This document shows positions 54,501 through 63,669 of a stretch of DNA of 64,000 nt, piece after piece. Both the position numbers and the translations under genes were made by a program. The notes beneath the pieces are model-generated. The model was not told the DNA's origin. It saw only the letters and a program-made list of their open reading frames with translations, and did not search any database. This DNA is from Solanum dulcamara (Eukaryota > Streptophyta > Magnoliopsida > Solanales > Solanaceae), in NCBI RefSeq assembly GCF_947179165.1, contig NC_077237.1:86900341-86964340 (forward strand), in the 5' to 3' direction. Position 1 is the first letter of the stretch; every line of letters begins with the position of its first letter.

Positions 54501-56460
54501 ATGTACTGGATTTTAATAATGACCGTTCTTTGGAGACAGCATTTTACAAGTATACATGCCATTAATTAAGTACATGCTATAAATGAGCTAATACTCCAAC
54601 CAAATATTCACCAAAATCAACAGTCCTTATCACCTATTGTTTCCGTTGCTAATCAAGGCATAATAATAGGCATATTCTCTCTACAAATAGTAGCTATAAG
54701 GGGAAAAAAGAAACTACAGAAGCTAACACTATTATGCTAATGTTCACCCTATATAAAGGATAATGTGCATGTGATTACAATTTACAAATAAGATAAGTAT
54801 TGATAAGATCCCATTGATCTTAATTGAAATTCGGTCCATGAAAAGCTTTATACAATGATCATATATGCATATTCGGCTGAACTCAAGCAAGAGAAAGCAT
54901 CGAAAAATCCAAACAGCTCAAGAAGCAACTTATTCAAGTGCCTCTAGTGTCACTGCATCACCTAGCTTTCTTCATTTCATACTAGTTACCTTTATATATT
55001 ATGATATTAGAGGTTCTTTCGTTGACATAGAAAATGGTCTATGCAATGATAATTTTCCCTCGCATCTCACCTAAGTAGAATTTTCATGACTGCTGAAAGC
55101 TAGTGTTATTCAAACTAGTGTAAAAGAAAAATGTGCTACAAAATGTGTTCTCAAGCAACAGCATCAACTGATTTCTCGATGCGACTAAATATGTAGATGA
55201 AACTTAAACCAAGGGAAGCACTGAAATCAGTGTTGTCAATGGTGAAAAGTTCTAAAAGGCGCGTTAGGTCTATTGCACCTTTAAGTGCAAAGTGAAATTG
55301 AAGTGTGAGCTTAGTTTTAAAAAGGGGCATGAAAGGGGGGAAGGTAAAATTCATTCATGATGTTTTCTTTAAAAACTATGTAATAAACTTATCTGCTGAT
55401 TAAATTTGTTGTTTAATACAGCTCCATTCAAACTAGAATTCGTGGGCAGTGATGAGCAAGCCTCAGTTCCTTGCCTACACAGAGCAACTTAAGCGAGGTG
55501 AAGCACCCTCCCTGAGCTTTTCTGAGCTTCAGGGCTTAAGTGCACTTTAAATGAGCCTTTGACAACACTGACCGAAATTTTTCTTAAAATGTGGTGCAGT
55601 GACCCGCAGTTAGATCATTCCACCCTTGATTATAGCAATTACCCTTAGGAAAAACTAAGATAAAGTCAGATCAGAGCAGCCTATCTCAGTTTTTCCATCA
55701 TTGGGACATATCAATACTAGTTTTGTTAATCTAAGTATGCACAAAATAAATCCTCCCTCCGTTGTTTGTCTTACTTTCCTTTTTGGTCCATTCAAAAAAG
55801 ATTGTCTCTTTCCTTTCTTGACAACTTTTTAATTCTTTTTTTTTTTTACCCCCCATTTTGGAGGATTTATAGTGTTTCCACACTTCCCCTCCAGTGTGAC
55901 TCGAACCCAGGACCTACCGGTCGTGTTTCCAGATAACATGTTTAAGACCATGAGATTAAAGGACATATCTTTACTTCAAGTCCACAAGATTCTCAAGTCT
56001 TCCTTTTATTTTAAACTACCCGTCAATTCATAATTAGACAAACAAATTGAAATAGCGGGAGTATCCCCACATACGACAAATCTTCAGCTCACTAATATTA
56101 TTCAGAATAAACATTCAGTAAACCAATATCCTCAACATCCATTTCACTATTTCCACCCGTTTCACAGCAGTACTCATTCCAGAACAAACATTAAATGCTA
56201 AAAAAACATAAAAAATTGCTCAAATAAGGAGTTAAGAACATCCTAAATCACAAAAGATTCATTCTTTTTCCACCAATCTAGTAATCCAAACTACAAACAA
56301 AAGGGCAAACCGATGCACTAAGTTCCCTTTATACCCAATTTTACCTAAGAATCTAGTAATCCAACTAACTACATGAATTAAATTCAAAAAGCAATCATCG
56401 TACCTTCTTTTTCCCAGCTTGCAAATGCTCTTGCTTTCGCAAAACCTGAGCCGATGCCAT
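45572..56460 (-). CDS. BLI: BLISTER-like Polycomb-associated coiled-coil protein, 13 exons
   Basis: Exons in gene order: 56404-56460, 53051-53741, 52379-52902, 50853-50972, 50503-50568, 49415-49525, 48253-48329, 47636-47703, 47379-47492, 47107-47276, 46895-46963, 46372-46527, 45572-45652. All introns are GT..AG, phases agree, and the sum is 2304 nt (767 residues). The N-terminus MASAQVLRKQEHLQAGKKK followed by LEEFRKKRAEKVKK is the BLI signature. Exons 2-3 encode a Ser/Asn-rich, probably disordered region. Exons 4-12 encode the SMC-like coiled coil (HIEDLTQEKFSSQRALEA, ELNKDLTRKLEAQTQRLEL). The C-terminus ends VLGWIIKLFPGGPSKRR. In Arabidopsis, BLI is a nuclear protein that binds the PRC2 methyltransferase CURLY LEAF and acts in development and stress responses. 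Arabidopsis BLI is slightly shorter. The frame is intact. Introns carry SINEs and MITEs. Confidence 0.9.
48543..48789 (-). mobile_element. SINE (SolS type) in a BLISTER intron, with target duplication
   Basis: On the minus strand it starts CCTTCGGGGTGGCCCAGTG (A box), carries AGTTTGAAACCC as B box, continues with GCACCGGGCTTGCCTAGTGT and ends in a poly(A) tail. Imperfect target duplications, TTCCTTTGAT and TTCCTTTGGAT on the minus strand, flank it (plus-strand 48531-48542 and about 48790-48801). It sits in the intron between exons 7 and 6 (48330-49414), in the same orientation as the gene. Confidence 0.85.
49932..50240. repeat. Nested inverted repeats (foldback structure) in a BLISTER intron
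   Basis: Two inverted-repeat pairs lie within 310 bp. GAAGAAAGAGGGGTGA at 49932-49947 is complementary to TCACCCCTCTTTCTTC at 50072-50087. GTTTCTAAACAGCAGAAATA at 50131-50150 is an exact 20-bp inverted match to 50221-50240. Transcribed from the gene strand, the second pair would form a hairpin with a 70-nt loop. It may be a foldback transposon relic. No target duplication was identified. Confidence 0.65.
51708..52008 (+). mobile_element. Composite SINE insertion flanked by TTTTCAAATTAT direct repeats
   Basis: The element is bounded by TTTTCAAATTAT at about 51695-51707 and again at about 52009-52020, consistent with a 12-13-bp target duplication. The right half (GAGCCGGGGGTCTTATCGG.., GTCTGTGTACACTCTACCC.., GTGGGACTACACTGTAG) is the 3' end of an Au-like SINE. 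The left half holds a SolS-type fragment described separately. It lies in the intron between exons 4 and 3 of the BLISTER-like gene, in the opposite orientation. Confidence 0.7.
51723..51820 (+). mobile_element. SolS SINE 3' fragment flanked by 14-bp direct repeats
   Basis: AAGGTAAGGCTGCGTACTAC, GACCCTTGTGGTCGGGCCC and GGGAGCTTTAGTGCACCGGG form the familiar 3' half of a Solanaceae SINE. TATATTATTTTGTT lies immediately on both sides (51709-51722 and 51821-51834). Either this is a 5'-truncated SINE that inserted into the outer element, or the two modules form one composite SINE and the repeat is incidental. Confidence 0.65.
55228..55570. mobile_element. hAT-type MITE in intron 1 of the BLISTER-like gene
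   Basis: A 343-bp element beginning CAGTGTTGTCAATGG and ending with its inverted repeat, TTTGACAACACTG. The flanks are ACTGAAAT (55220-55227) and ACCGAAAT (55571-55578), an 8-bp target duplication with one difference, as for hAT elements. The inside (GAGCTTCAGGGCTTAAGTGC, CTCCCTGAGCTTTTCTGAGC) is a widespread non-coding Solanaceae repeat. Confidence 0.85.
55753..56061. mobile_element. Stowaway-like MITE carrying a nested SINE fragment
   Basis: The left end reads CTCCCTCCGTTGTTTGTCTT. The right end reads GACAAACAAATTGAAATAGC followed by GGGAG and TA, an inverted partner. The interior blocks AACATGTTTAAGACCATGAG and CACAAGATTCTCAAGTCTTC are typical of this Solanaceae MITE. The element is interrupted at 55836-55931. 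The expected TA duplication is intact on the right and mutated (TC) on the left. Confidence 0.75.
55836..55931 (-). mobile_element. 5'-truncated tRNA-derived SINE fragment nested in the MITE
   Basis: On the minus strand it contains GGTCCTGGGTTCGAGTC, a near-perfect Pol III B box, and ends in a 13-nt poly(A). It lies between the MITE blocks CAACTTTTTAATTC and ATAACATGTTTAAG, so it inserted after the MITE. The A box is missing. No clear target duplication was found. Confidence 0.6.
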
Positions 56461-57827
56461 TCGAATCCACAAAAAATATTTTCAAAAAATTCCCCTAAAT
56501 CATCATCCAAAACCCTAATAATTATCAGATTCTTCACTAAAATACAGATCAATTAGAAATGTAATTGAATCTGTAGATCAATTTTGATGAATAAATTCAA
56601 CTAATAAATAATTAAAATGTGAAATTTCGAAAATCAAATTTCAAAAAAAACAAACAAAATTTAATTAAAGGAATCTGAAAAAATGGATTTGGAGAGGGAG
56701 AAATTAGAGGGAGAACCGAACGGCTCTCTCTCTTTTTATTTTATTTTTGGGGAAATTTGATTTCTCTCTAATTTACTTTTATAATCTCTTCTTCATTTTT
56801 TTCTTTTTCTTCTTTAAGGCTGATTAATATATTCATTTCTTCAAGTTTGAGTTTTGAAAGTGTATTTTAAATTTATCGGAAAAACACAAACTGTTTCTTA
56901 TCGGAAGCATTCTTTGATAAAAATATTTTTTAAATAAGTTGAGTTTAGAAGTCTGGTCAAAAAGATTTAATCTTTCACTACTAATTCTTTCGTTTTTGAT
57001 TCAGGGTGATGACCACAATTCTGTTGGAGGTATCTTTTTAATTGTTTTATTGCACGCGATAAATTACAACAGAAAATTCAAAAAAATTGAGGGAGTATTT
57101 CATTAAAAATAATTACTATAATTTCGAAAAGTTGTTAATTACTCGATCGGCTTATTTGGTAGATATATTATTTTTTTCTAGACTTCTAATTGAACTTTTT
57201 AATGACTTATGTAGTTAGTAATAATAGACTAGATAATACTGAAACTATCTTGTATAACATTGATAAATCTTTTAGCTCTCATGTACCAATTACCTAAAGT
57301 AATATAAGTCAATCTTTTCTACCAAAATAACTTTCATAACTCAAATCTTCTTGAATTAATCTTTATAGCTTAGTTTTTAATTTCTTCTTGTTATTCGAGA
57401 TGAATGATATTATGTATCAATTGTTACCTTCAATCCTTATATAAAATCTAAGATTTTTTATATTATTTAATTTTTTTCTTTATTTTCTACACGAATTCAC
57501 TTAATTTTACCTTTCATCATATTGCTGGTATCCTTTTTATTAGGTATATCCACATTGAAGCCCCACTTGATTTAGAATTTTAAATTTTTGAGTTCTTGCA
57601 GTAATCTCAAATTAATATATAACAATAATCGGACCAACAGACTTGGTTCCAAAATAAAGACTCTTGTACATTTATTGAAATACATGGTCTAAGCAATGTG
57701 AACCTGTAATCATTCTAGATTCACTCTTGAACCTGAATAAATCTTAATTCACGGATAAGTTCCATCGAGAAATAAACACTCTTTATCTAACAAAGCGGCT
57801 CTATACTATGAGCTCGAACCTACCTCC
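56461..57827. other. Leader/promoter region of the BLISTER-like gene and intergenic spacer
   Basis: Just upstream of the BLISTER ATG the minus strand carries a GAGAGAGA tract (about 56719-56732), common in plant 5' leaders. The rest to 57660 is AT-rich with no gene seen. Near 57669-57676 the minus strand reads CAATAAAT, a plausible polyadenylation signal for the GST gene that ends at 57828. Confidence 0.5.
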
Positions 57828-59245
57828 TTAGGTAGATGCTAACATCCTTTCTCTAGCATTTTTCATGTACACAAACATCTCATCATGATTAGGTAAATTA
57901 TCTTTGATTGCTTGAACTTCTTTGAAATTTTTTATCCATTTGTTGAGACGAGGAAAATTATGAGAATCAAGTAATTTAACTCCAACGATTTCTTCAATAA
58001 TTTCCATCCAATGAGAAAAACCTCCAAAAGCTATGTCAACAAGTCCAATGTTTTCACCACCAAATAACTTATTGTTTTCTCCCAAAGCATTTTCCTCAAG
58101 GGTTTTAAGCATTTCAAGGCTCTCCTTTATGGCATTTTGTTGCTTTTCTCCAGTGTTGCAAAACACATTCCATGTACTATATGACTGCATCACAATTTAA
58201 CAACAACAACAAAAAAAAAAGAGGTTAGGTAGACGTACTAATAACATATTTTTATTTACTTAATTATATTTTCAAAAAGAGTTTAATATTATGTGATCAG
58301 TTTCACGAAGCATAACAAAAATTTCTAAGTGGGAATAAAGAAGGATGACTAAATCTAACTAAGATGAATCCTCTCCATACTCATTGGAATGGACGATGTT
58401 TTCGTTTCAATCTACATGTTTTAGTTTGATTAAGCCTGAAGTTTATGGGGCGGGGGGAGGAGTGGTTAATCTTGTACTCTTAAACTAAATATGCATAAAA
58501 TATACCAAAATATTCTTTGTGATTTTAAACATATCTTGTAGAGTGTTGTAATTAATGTGTTACTTAGTATATAGAAAAATGCATTTTTTTTAAAACATAC
58601 TAAAAAGAAAACATGATTGAATATAAAAATCCAAAGAGAATATATAGATCATGTTATTTATGTGTGCAGAATATGCAATTAGTATTCCCTCAGAGCTGTT
58701 TCTCCTAGCCTGTGTATAAACAAGGATGATTTTTTTTCTTGTATTAAATATCCGATATATTAAATTTATTGATTCGATTAATTTAGATTTCAGCTAATAA
58801 ACTAAAAGATTCTCACTCGTAGAATTCAAATCAGAGTCTTTAATTTAAGGATAGAGGTATCCCAATCATTTTGTACTATATTTAAATCACATAAATCAAA
58901 AAATTAAAAAATATACGGATCTTAATAAGATCATACCTTTTCATCAATATATTTAACCCAAAACCGAGCCATGGCTCGGTCATATGAGTCAGTCGAAAGC
59001 AATGGATTCAGTTGCCACGTCTCGTCGATGTATTCGACGATGACCATAGACTCACAAACTGGCTTGTCACCATGGATTAGCACAGGGACTTTCTTGTGAA
59101 TTGGATTGTATTTCATTAACAAAGGACTTTTTTTGGACATGTCTTCCTCTATGTACTCATAATTTATTCCCTTTAGCTTTAATGCCCAAATAACTCTGTA
59201 TGTGAAAAAACTAAAAGAAGTACCTATTAATTTCACTGTTTCCAT
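57828..59245 (-). CDS. Tau-class glutathione S-transferase, two exons
   Basis: Exon 1 is 58937-59245 and exon 2 is 57828-58184, with a 752-bp GT..AG intron at phase 0 after codon 103. Together they give 666 nt, a 221-residue protein, the usual size for a plant tau GST, which typically has one intron here. Residues 1-80 form the thioredoxin-like glutathione-binding domain: [14 protein letters not shown] carries the probable catalytic Ser12, KVPVL (52-56) contains the cis-proline, and [13 protein letters not shown] (65-77) is the glutathione-binding loop. The helical C-terminal domain follows ([20 protein letters not shown]). The enzyme conjugates glutathione to electrophiles in the cytosol. 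The Pro that normally follows the catalytic Ser is Phe here. The frame is intact and a TATA box lies upstream. Confidence 0.9.
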
Positions 59246-59300
59246 TTTTAAAAAAAGATGGAAAGTTGAAGAATGAAAAACTCACTTGCACTATAGCTAG

Positions 59301-59308
59301 TATTTATA
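59301..59308 (-). promoter_or_regulatory. TATA box of the GST gene
   Basis: TATAAATA on the minus strand, 56-63 bp upstream of the ATG at 59245. This leaves room for a short leader of about 25-30 nt. Confidence 0.6.
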
Positions 59309-60797
59309 ATGTGTATTTTCTTAGGCAATATGGCAACTTGCAAGTCCCAAAATAAGTTTTATTTCACTCTCACTCTTGTCTGCGGGCTCACGGGGTGATA
59401 AAATTAGTCCACGAAAAATAATCTATTCAACAAGTTCAAGTTTGAGCAGAATAATGACTCGCTTATTTACTAGTTCAGTCTATTTTGATCTATCGAATTT
59501 AGTCCATTTAAAGATTGGAGTAAAAATATATTCTAAATTGATCAATGAGAAATCTTATTAAAATATTTTTTAAAAGTTAGTATTAGGTAATTGAACAAAT
59601 TATAAGAAATCAAAACTACGCATGAGTTAGGGTACTGGTTGAGCATTGACCCATTATTTAGCTCATTTTGATCTGACTCATGATCTTAGTTCAAGTAACA
59701 TAGACAAGTTCACCAATAATAACTCATTCATTTGTTAACTCGTTCCATTTTAATCTGCTTAAATTTAATTTACCCGTTCATTTAACATCCTTGCGCATAG
59801 GGAAAACAAATTTTAGTCAATGCTTTTCATTAAGTAATTCCTTTTTATATAGTAATTTGAACGAATGTAATATTATCTGATAAGGAGTTGGAATAAAAAA
59901 ATTGGCAGTTGATGATTTGGTACGTTAACTTATCATCTTAAAAGCATGTAAATGAAAAAGTCAACTGAGTTTTTTCTCCAAAAAAAATTAAAAGATCTGT
60001 AGATGAGTAATATTTTAAACTAATTATCCCTTTACTTTTAATGAATATAATGACTCTCTGAAAACTTGAAAAGGCAAATCGACTTTATTTGACTAAAACC
60101 CATTAGTTTCTTTTAACATTAATTGATCATTTTAAAAATCACTAACACGAGATATAAAATTAATTAATTATATATTTTCTCAACATCTGAATGCGTATAA
60201 TTTATTTTGTAGTGTTTGGTGTGAGATCATTCTTTCATTGAGAAAATACCTATAGTTTATATGTACGTGTAATATTTCGCTCCATGTTCAGCGACAAAAA
60301 AAAAAACATTTCGCTAAAGGTGCAGCAACAAACATTTTTAAAAAATATAAAGTTATACGTCAACAAACAGTCGTTAAATCACTTAATTTCGCTTCACTCC
60401 TAACGAAATGTCCCTTTTGATTAATTCTAAAATTGAATGGCCCTTTATGGATTTTGAAGAAAAAAATTGACCCTTTTGACTCCAGACTCTCTATATATAA
60501 ATTACAACTCACTAGAAAGAACTGTCCTCCATAATGCACAAGTTATCGATTGGTTATAAACAGATATAATGAAAATAATCCCTAGCATTTTTTATGGACT
60601 TCCTTACATAACTCACATTAAAATTCTCATTATCATTGCATTGTAACTATGAATGCTATAATTTTGCATTTAAACTAGTAACTTCCTTAGGAGAAGAAAA
60701 AAAATTCTAACCCCGCACCCCCACCCCACCACCCCAAAAGAGACAAAAATAACCTCACAAGATGAGTTAGTTCCCCATCAAAGCACATTTCTTAATA
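59309..60797. other. AT-rich intergenic region
   Basis: No gene is seen. At 59440-59780 there are loosely repeated phrases (CATTTTGATCTGACTCAT, CCATTTTAATCTGCTTAA) suggesting an old unclassified repeat. At 60711-60737 there is a C-rich run (CCCCGCACCCCCACCCCACC). Confidence 0.4.
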
Positions 60798-61128
60798 TTG
60801 ATCATATTGTTCATAAATATTTTGCAAGTAAGAAGTTTCAAGCTACATAATGTTTTTGTTCCCAAAAAAATTTATGTTCAAGTTGTGAACAATATTCCTA
60901 CAACAAACCCATCTAATATCTTGAAAATTCATTGTGCTTCTAAAAATAATGATATGGGATTTCATAACATTGTTCCAAATAACCAATTTGAATAGTCATT
61001 TGGTGAGAGATATTTTGCTAACACTTTATTTTTTTGTTATTTTTAGTGGGATTCAAAAGACAAATCTTTTGAAGTATTCTATATTTTTCATGGATGTATT
61101 AGAATTCACAACTTGACTCTCGGACCCA
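60798..61128 (+). pseudogene. S-protein homologue (plant self-incompatibility S1 family) pseudogene
   Basis: One continuous frame reads MIILFINILQVRS (remnant signal peptide), then KIYVQVVNNIPT, LKIHCASKNNDMGFHNI and NNQFE, a TAG at 60993, SFGERYFANTLFFCYF, a second TAG at 61044, and WDSKDKSFEVFY. This is the order of blocks in S1/SPH proteins: V-x-N-N-L, HCASKDDDLG, NxxFxWxF, TLFFCxFxW, KxFDVF. These are small secreted cysteine-containing proteins; the founder is the poppy stigma self-incompatibility determinant. Both stops sit where the family has Trp (TGG to TAG). The C-terminal cysteine region after 61128 is not recognisable. The gene is intronless, as is typical for the family. Confidence 0.8.
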
Positions 61129-61290
61129 TGTATGCAGATGGACAGTGTCGGATGCAGAATTTTTTTTAGAAGATGATAGAGGAAAAAATATTGTGCATAC
61201 ACTTGGGATACTTAATTAACAATGGTAAATTATTCACTCTGATCCCCCATTTGTTTGGAATTGTGGTATATTAATAGGTACGTGCATTAC
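61129..61290. other. Spacer between the SPH pseudogene and the solo LTR
   Basis: AT-rich with no gene. TCGGATGCAGAATTTTTTT near 61148 resembles the terminus of the hAT MITE found at 36878, but no second end is visible. Confidence 0.35.
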
Positions 61291-63559
61291 TGTAACATTT
61301 CAAATATTTTTCGCCAAGACTCGAACCGTTCTTCTTATGTGTGTAGATTCGAACTGAATGACTTGTAATTTTATATACGAGTTAGGATAAATTCCTAAGT
61401 ATTTGAAGGGTATTAGATGTGTTTTAGGTTCACGAGGGATCTCTAACACCAAGCCAAGTCTAAAGAATTTCTATCGGCTAAGTTTTCGGATGAGTTCGTA
61501 TAAGGGTCAACTTCAAATGACCATAACTTTCGGAATATTAAGATTTAGGTGTCCCATGACCTATCAAATTAAAGGTCTTTGAATTTCGCCTCATTCCGAG
61601 TTCGGAGTAAAAAGTTATGACCATTTTACTATAGACTATCACTGCAGCGATTTCAGGCTGGGTGCCACTATAGCGCTCAAAATCAGCTGTAGTAGTTTGG
61701 GCTTTGGCGCGGCGCGCCACTATAGTGCCTGTAGGGTCCTGGACTCGTTTTTCATATTTTTCTTGAGGAAGGACATTCCGGACTTTTTCCCACCCTTCCC
61801 AAACCTGAACTATTACGTTTTGAGACTAAATATTTGCCTCGTAGGGGTATTTTCTTCTCATTCACCCTTAGAACCTCGGAGAAAAGAGATTAGAGAGAAG
61901 AAGAAGAAGAAGAACTAGGTTTCAAGTCATTCCTTCAAGTCTTGATTTTTCCTTCGAATTTCAGGTATGTAAGGCTAACACAACGTTGGACCGAGTTCTC
62001 CACGTGCTCCTTCATCTTTATTGATTCAAGTTGAGTTGAGTTGGAGTTTTCGAGTTCTTTGAATTGAATTCCTGAGTTATCTATTGTCTTTTGGGTTCCT
62101 TGTACATATTTAAAATACGTATTGATGTTGTTCATGGGTTGAGTATTTGATTTGGATGCATGTTTATGTCTTCATTCACATGAACCCTAATTGAAGATTA
62201 TATTTGATTTTGAGCATTGATTGTACAAGAGTTTGAGTTTTCATATAAGTTGATTTTTTATTATTATTTTGAACATGGATATCTTGGGCATAAATGATGG
62301 TTTTGAGACAAAGTTTTAATGAGTTATGATTGATTTTTAAAAATATATTTCTGAAAGAACTTGATGAGTTGAGCATAAGTCGAGCCCGAGTTAAATTGAA
62401 AGAGTCTTTAAGATTTTTTAACCGTTTTGATCTTGATTTCGCTATGCATTATTTTGAGTCAAAATTGCATGTTTTAAAGAGATTTAAAATAGTTGAGCAT
62501 TTAATCTCAATGAGTGGATTGGATTGAGTTGATTTGAAAGAGCATAATGATTGAGATGAGATTGAGTTTCGATGGCAGTCCAATGAGACTAGTCGAAAGT
62601 TTTGATTAAACTGAATTGTTTAAGTTGCATGAGCATATTGAGTTTTGGGAGTAGTATCGAGCACCGAATTGATTGAGAGTAAAATTCAATAACTGCGTAG
62701 CCAGCGTAAGAGAGGATTGAACCATTAAAGTAGGATGTTTCCCTATTTCATTGTCTTGAAAAGATAGGACTTGATTGATTGGTGGATCCAGATTGGTAGA
62801 TTCGTCCTTTACCTTGGCAAGTATTGGACGGACGTGGCAACGACGTCGGTTCATTGTATATCACCTACTTATAGGTGGTGGAATTGTTATCGTTAAGAGA
62901 GAGACTCCCAGATTGTGCATGAAAGTATATGACATGTTTTGAACAAGTTGCATATTACTGAATCCTTCTTAAAGCATTGTTATATTTTATACCGGCATAT
63001 CATACTGAGTTGGGTGAGTTTCATTCTATCTTGAGTACCTTTGATGCATTGTTATTTCATTCTGTCATATTACATACTCTTACATTCCACGTACTGACGT
63101 CTATTTGGGCCTGCATCGTTTTATGATGTAGAGACAGGTGTTAGAGATCATCAACAGACGCTTCGTTGAAGATCTATTTTTTTTCTGATAGTGGTGAGAC
63201 CTCCTTGCCTTCGAAGGGATCATATTCATTCTTTCCATTGCTTATGAGTAGATTTTTTTTTGAGGTAGCCATGAACCTTTCATTGGCACCATATAGGTAG
63301 TAGAGATAGAGACTTCATAGACTAAATAGTGATTGATTTATTTTGATGTCTTAACTCTTGATTAGTTTTCTTTCAAACTATGTTTTGATTTGAATGATGG
63401 AGATTGATGATTGAGTTAGCCCACTAAGATTTGTTTTTCTCTTAAACTAAGCCTTCCGCTGAATCAATGAATGTGTGATCATGCCAAGTGGTTCGCTTGG
63501 GAGCCAGCAATGGCTTCTGAGTGTTGGACACGCCTAGGATATTCTCTCGGGACGTGACA
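61291..63559 (+). mobile_element. Solo LTR of a Ty3/gypsy-type retrotransposon (2269 bp)
   Basis: It starts TGTAACATTTCAAATATTTT and ends CTCTCGGGACGTGACA, with TG..CA termini. A perfect 5-bp target duplication, ATTAC, lies at 61286-61290 and 63560-63564. No primer-binding site follows, so it is a solo LTR. The body (CCAAGACTCGAACCGTTCTT, CCATAACTTTCGGAATATTA, GGCGCGGCGCGCCACTATAG) has the style of large Solanaceae gypsy LTRs. The ORFs inside are not genes. Confidence 0.88.
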
Positions 63560-63646
63560 ATTACTTTATGTAATGCGCGTGCAAGGGAAGATCAATCCAC
63601 AATAGAATTTGTGGATTCACGAGAAATCCAACAAGTTTGTTTAGAT

Positions 63647-63669
63647 TATATATATATATATATATATAG
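63647..63669. repeat. (TA)n microsatellite
   Basis: About 11 TA units just upstream of the terminal open frame. The Tyr-Ile run it encodes at the start of that frame is an artefact. Confidence 0.9.

Larger units (their letters stand above)
53742..56403 (-). other. Intron 1 of the BLISTER-like gene (2.66 kb)
   Basis: A long first intron, GT at 56403-56402 and AG at 53743-53742. It contains the hAT-type MITE at 55228 and the Stowaway-like MITE with a nested SINE at 55753. The ORF-like stretches at 54055-54411 and 54865-55074 lack any conserved protein feature. Confidence 0.75.

Noticed and set aside
55253..55570. Possible small gene or ncRNA between repeated GAGCTT motifs
   Set aside because: Terminal inverted repeats and an 8-bp target duplication show it is a MITE.
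55866..55930. Possible tRNA gene because of a good B box (GGTTCGAGTC on the minus strand)
   Set aside because: There is no A box or cloverleaf, and a poly(A) tail follows; it is a truncated SINE.
61538..62854. Several ORFs on both strands of 60-80 codons
   Set aside because: They lie inside the solo LTR defined by TG..CA ends and a target duplication.
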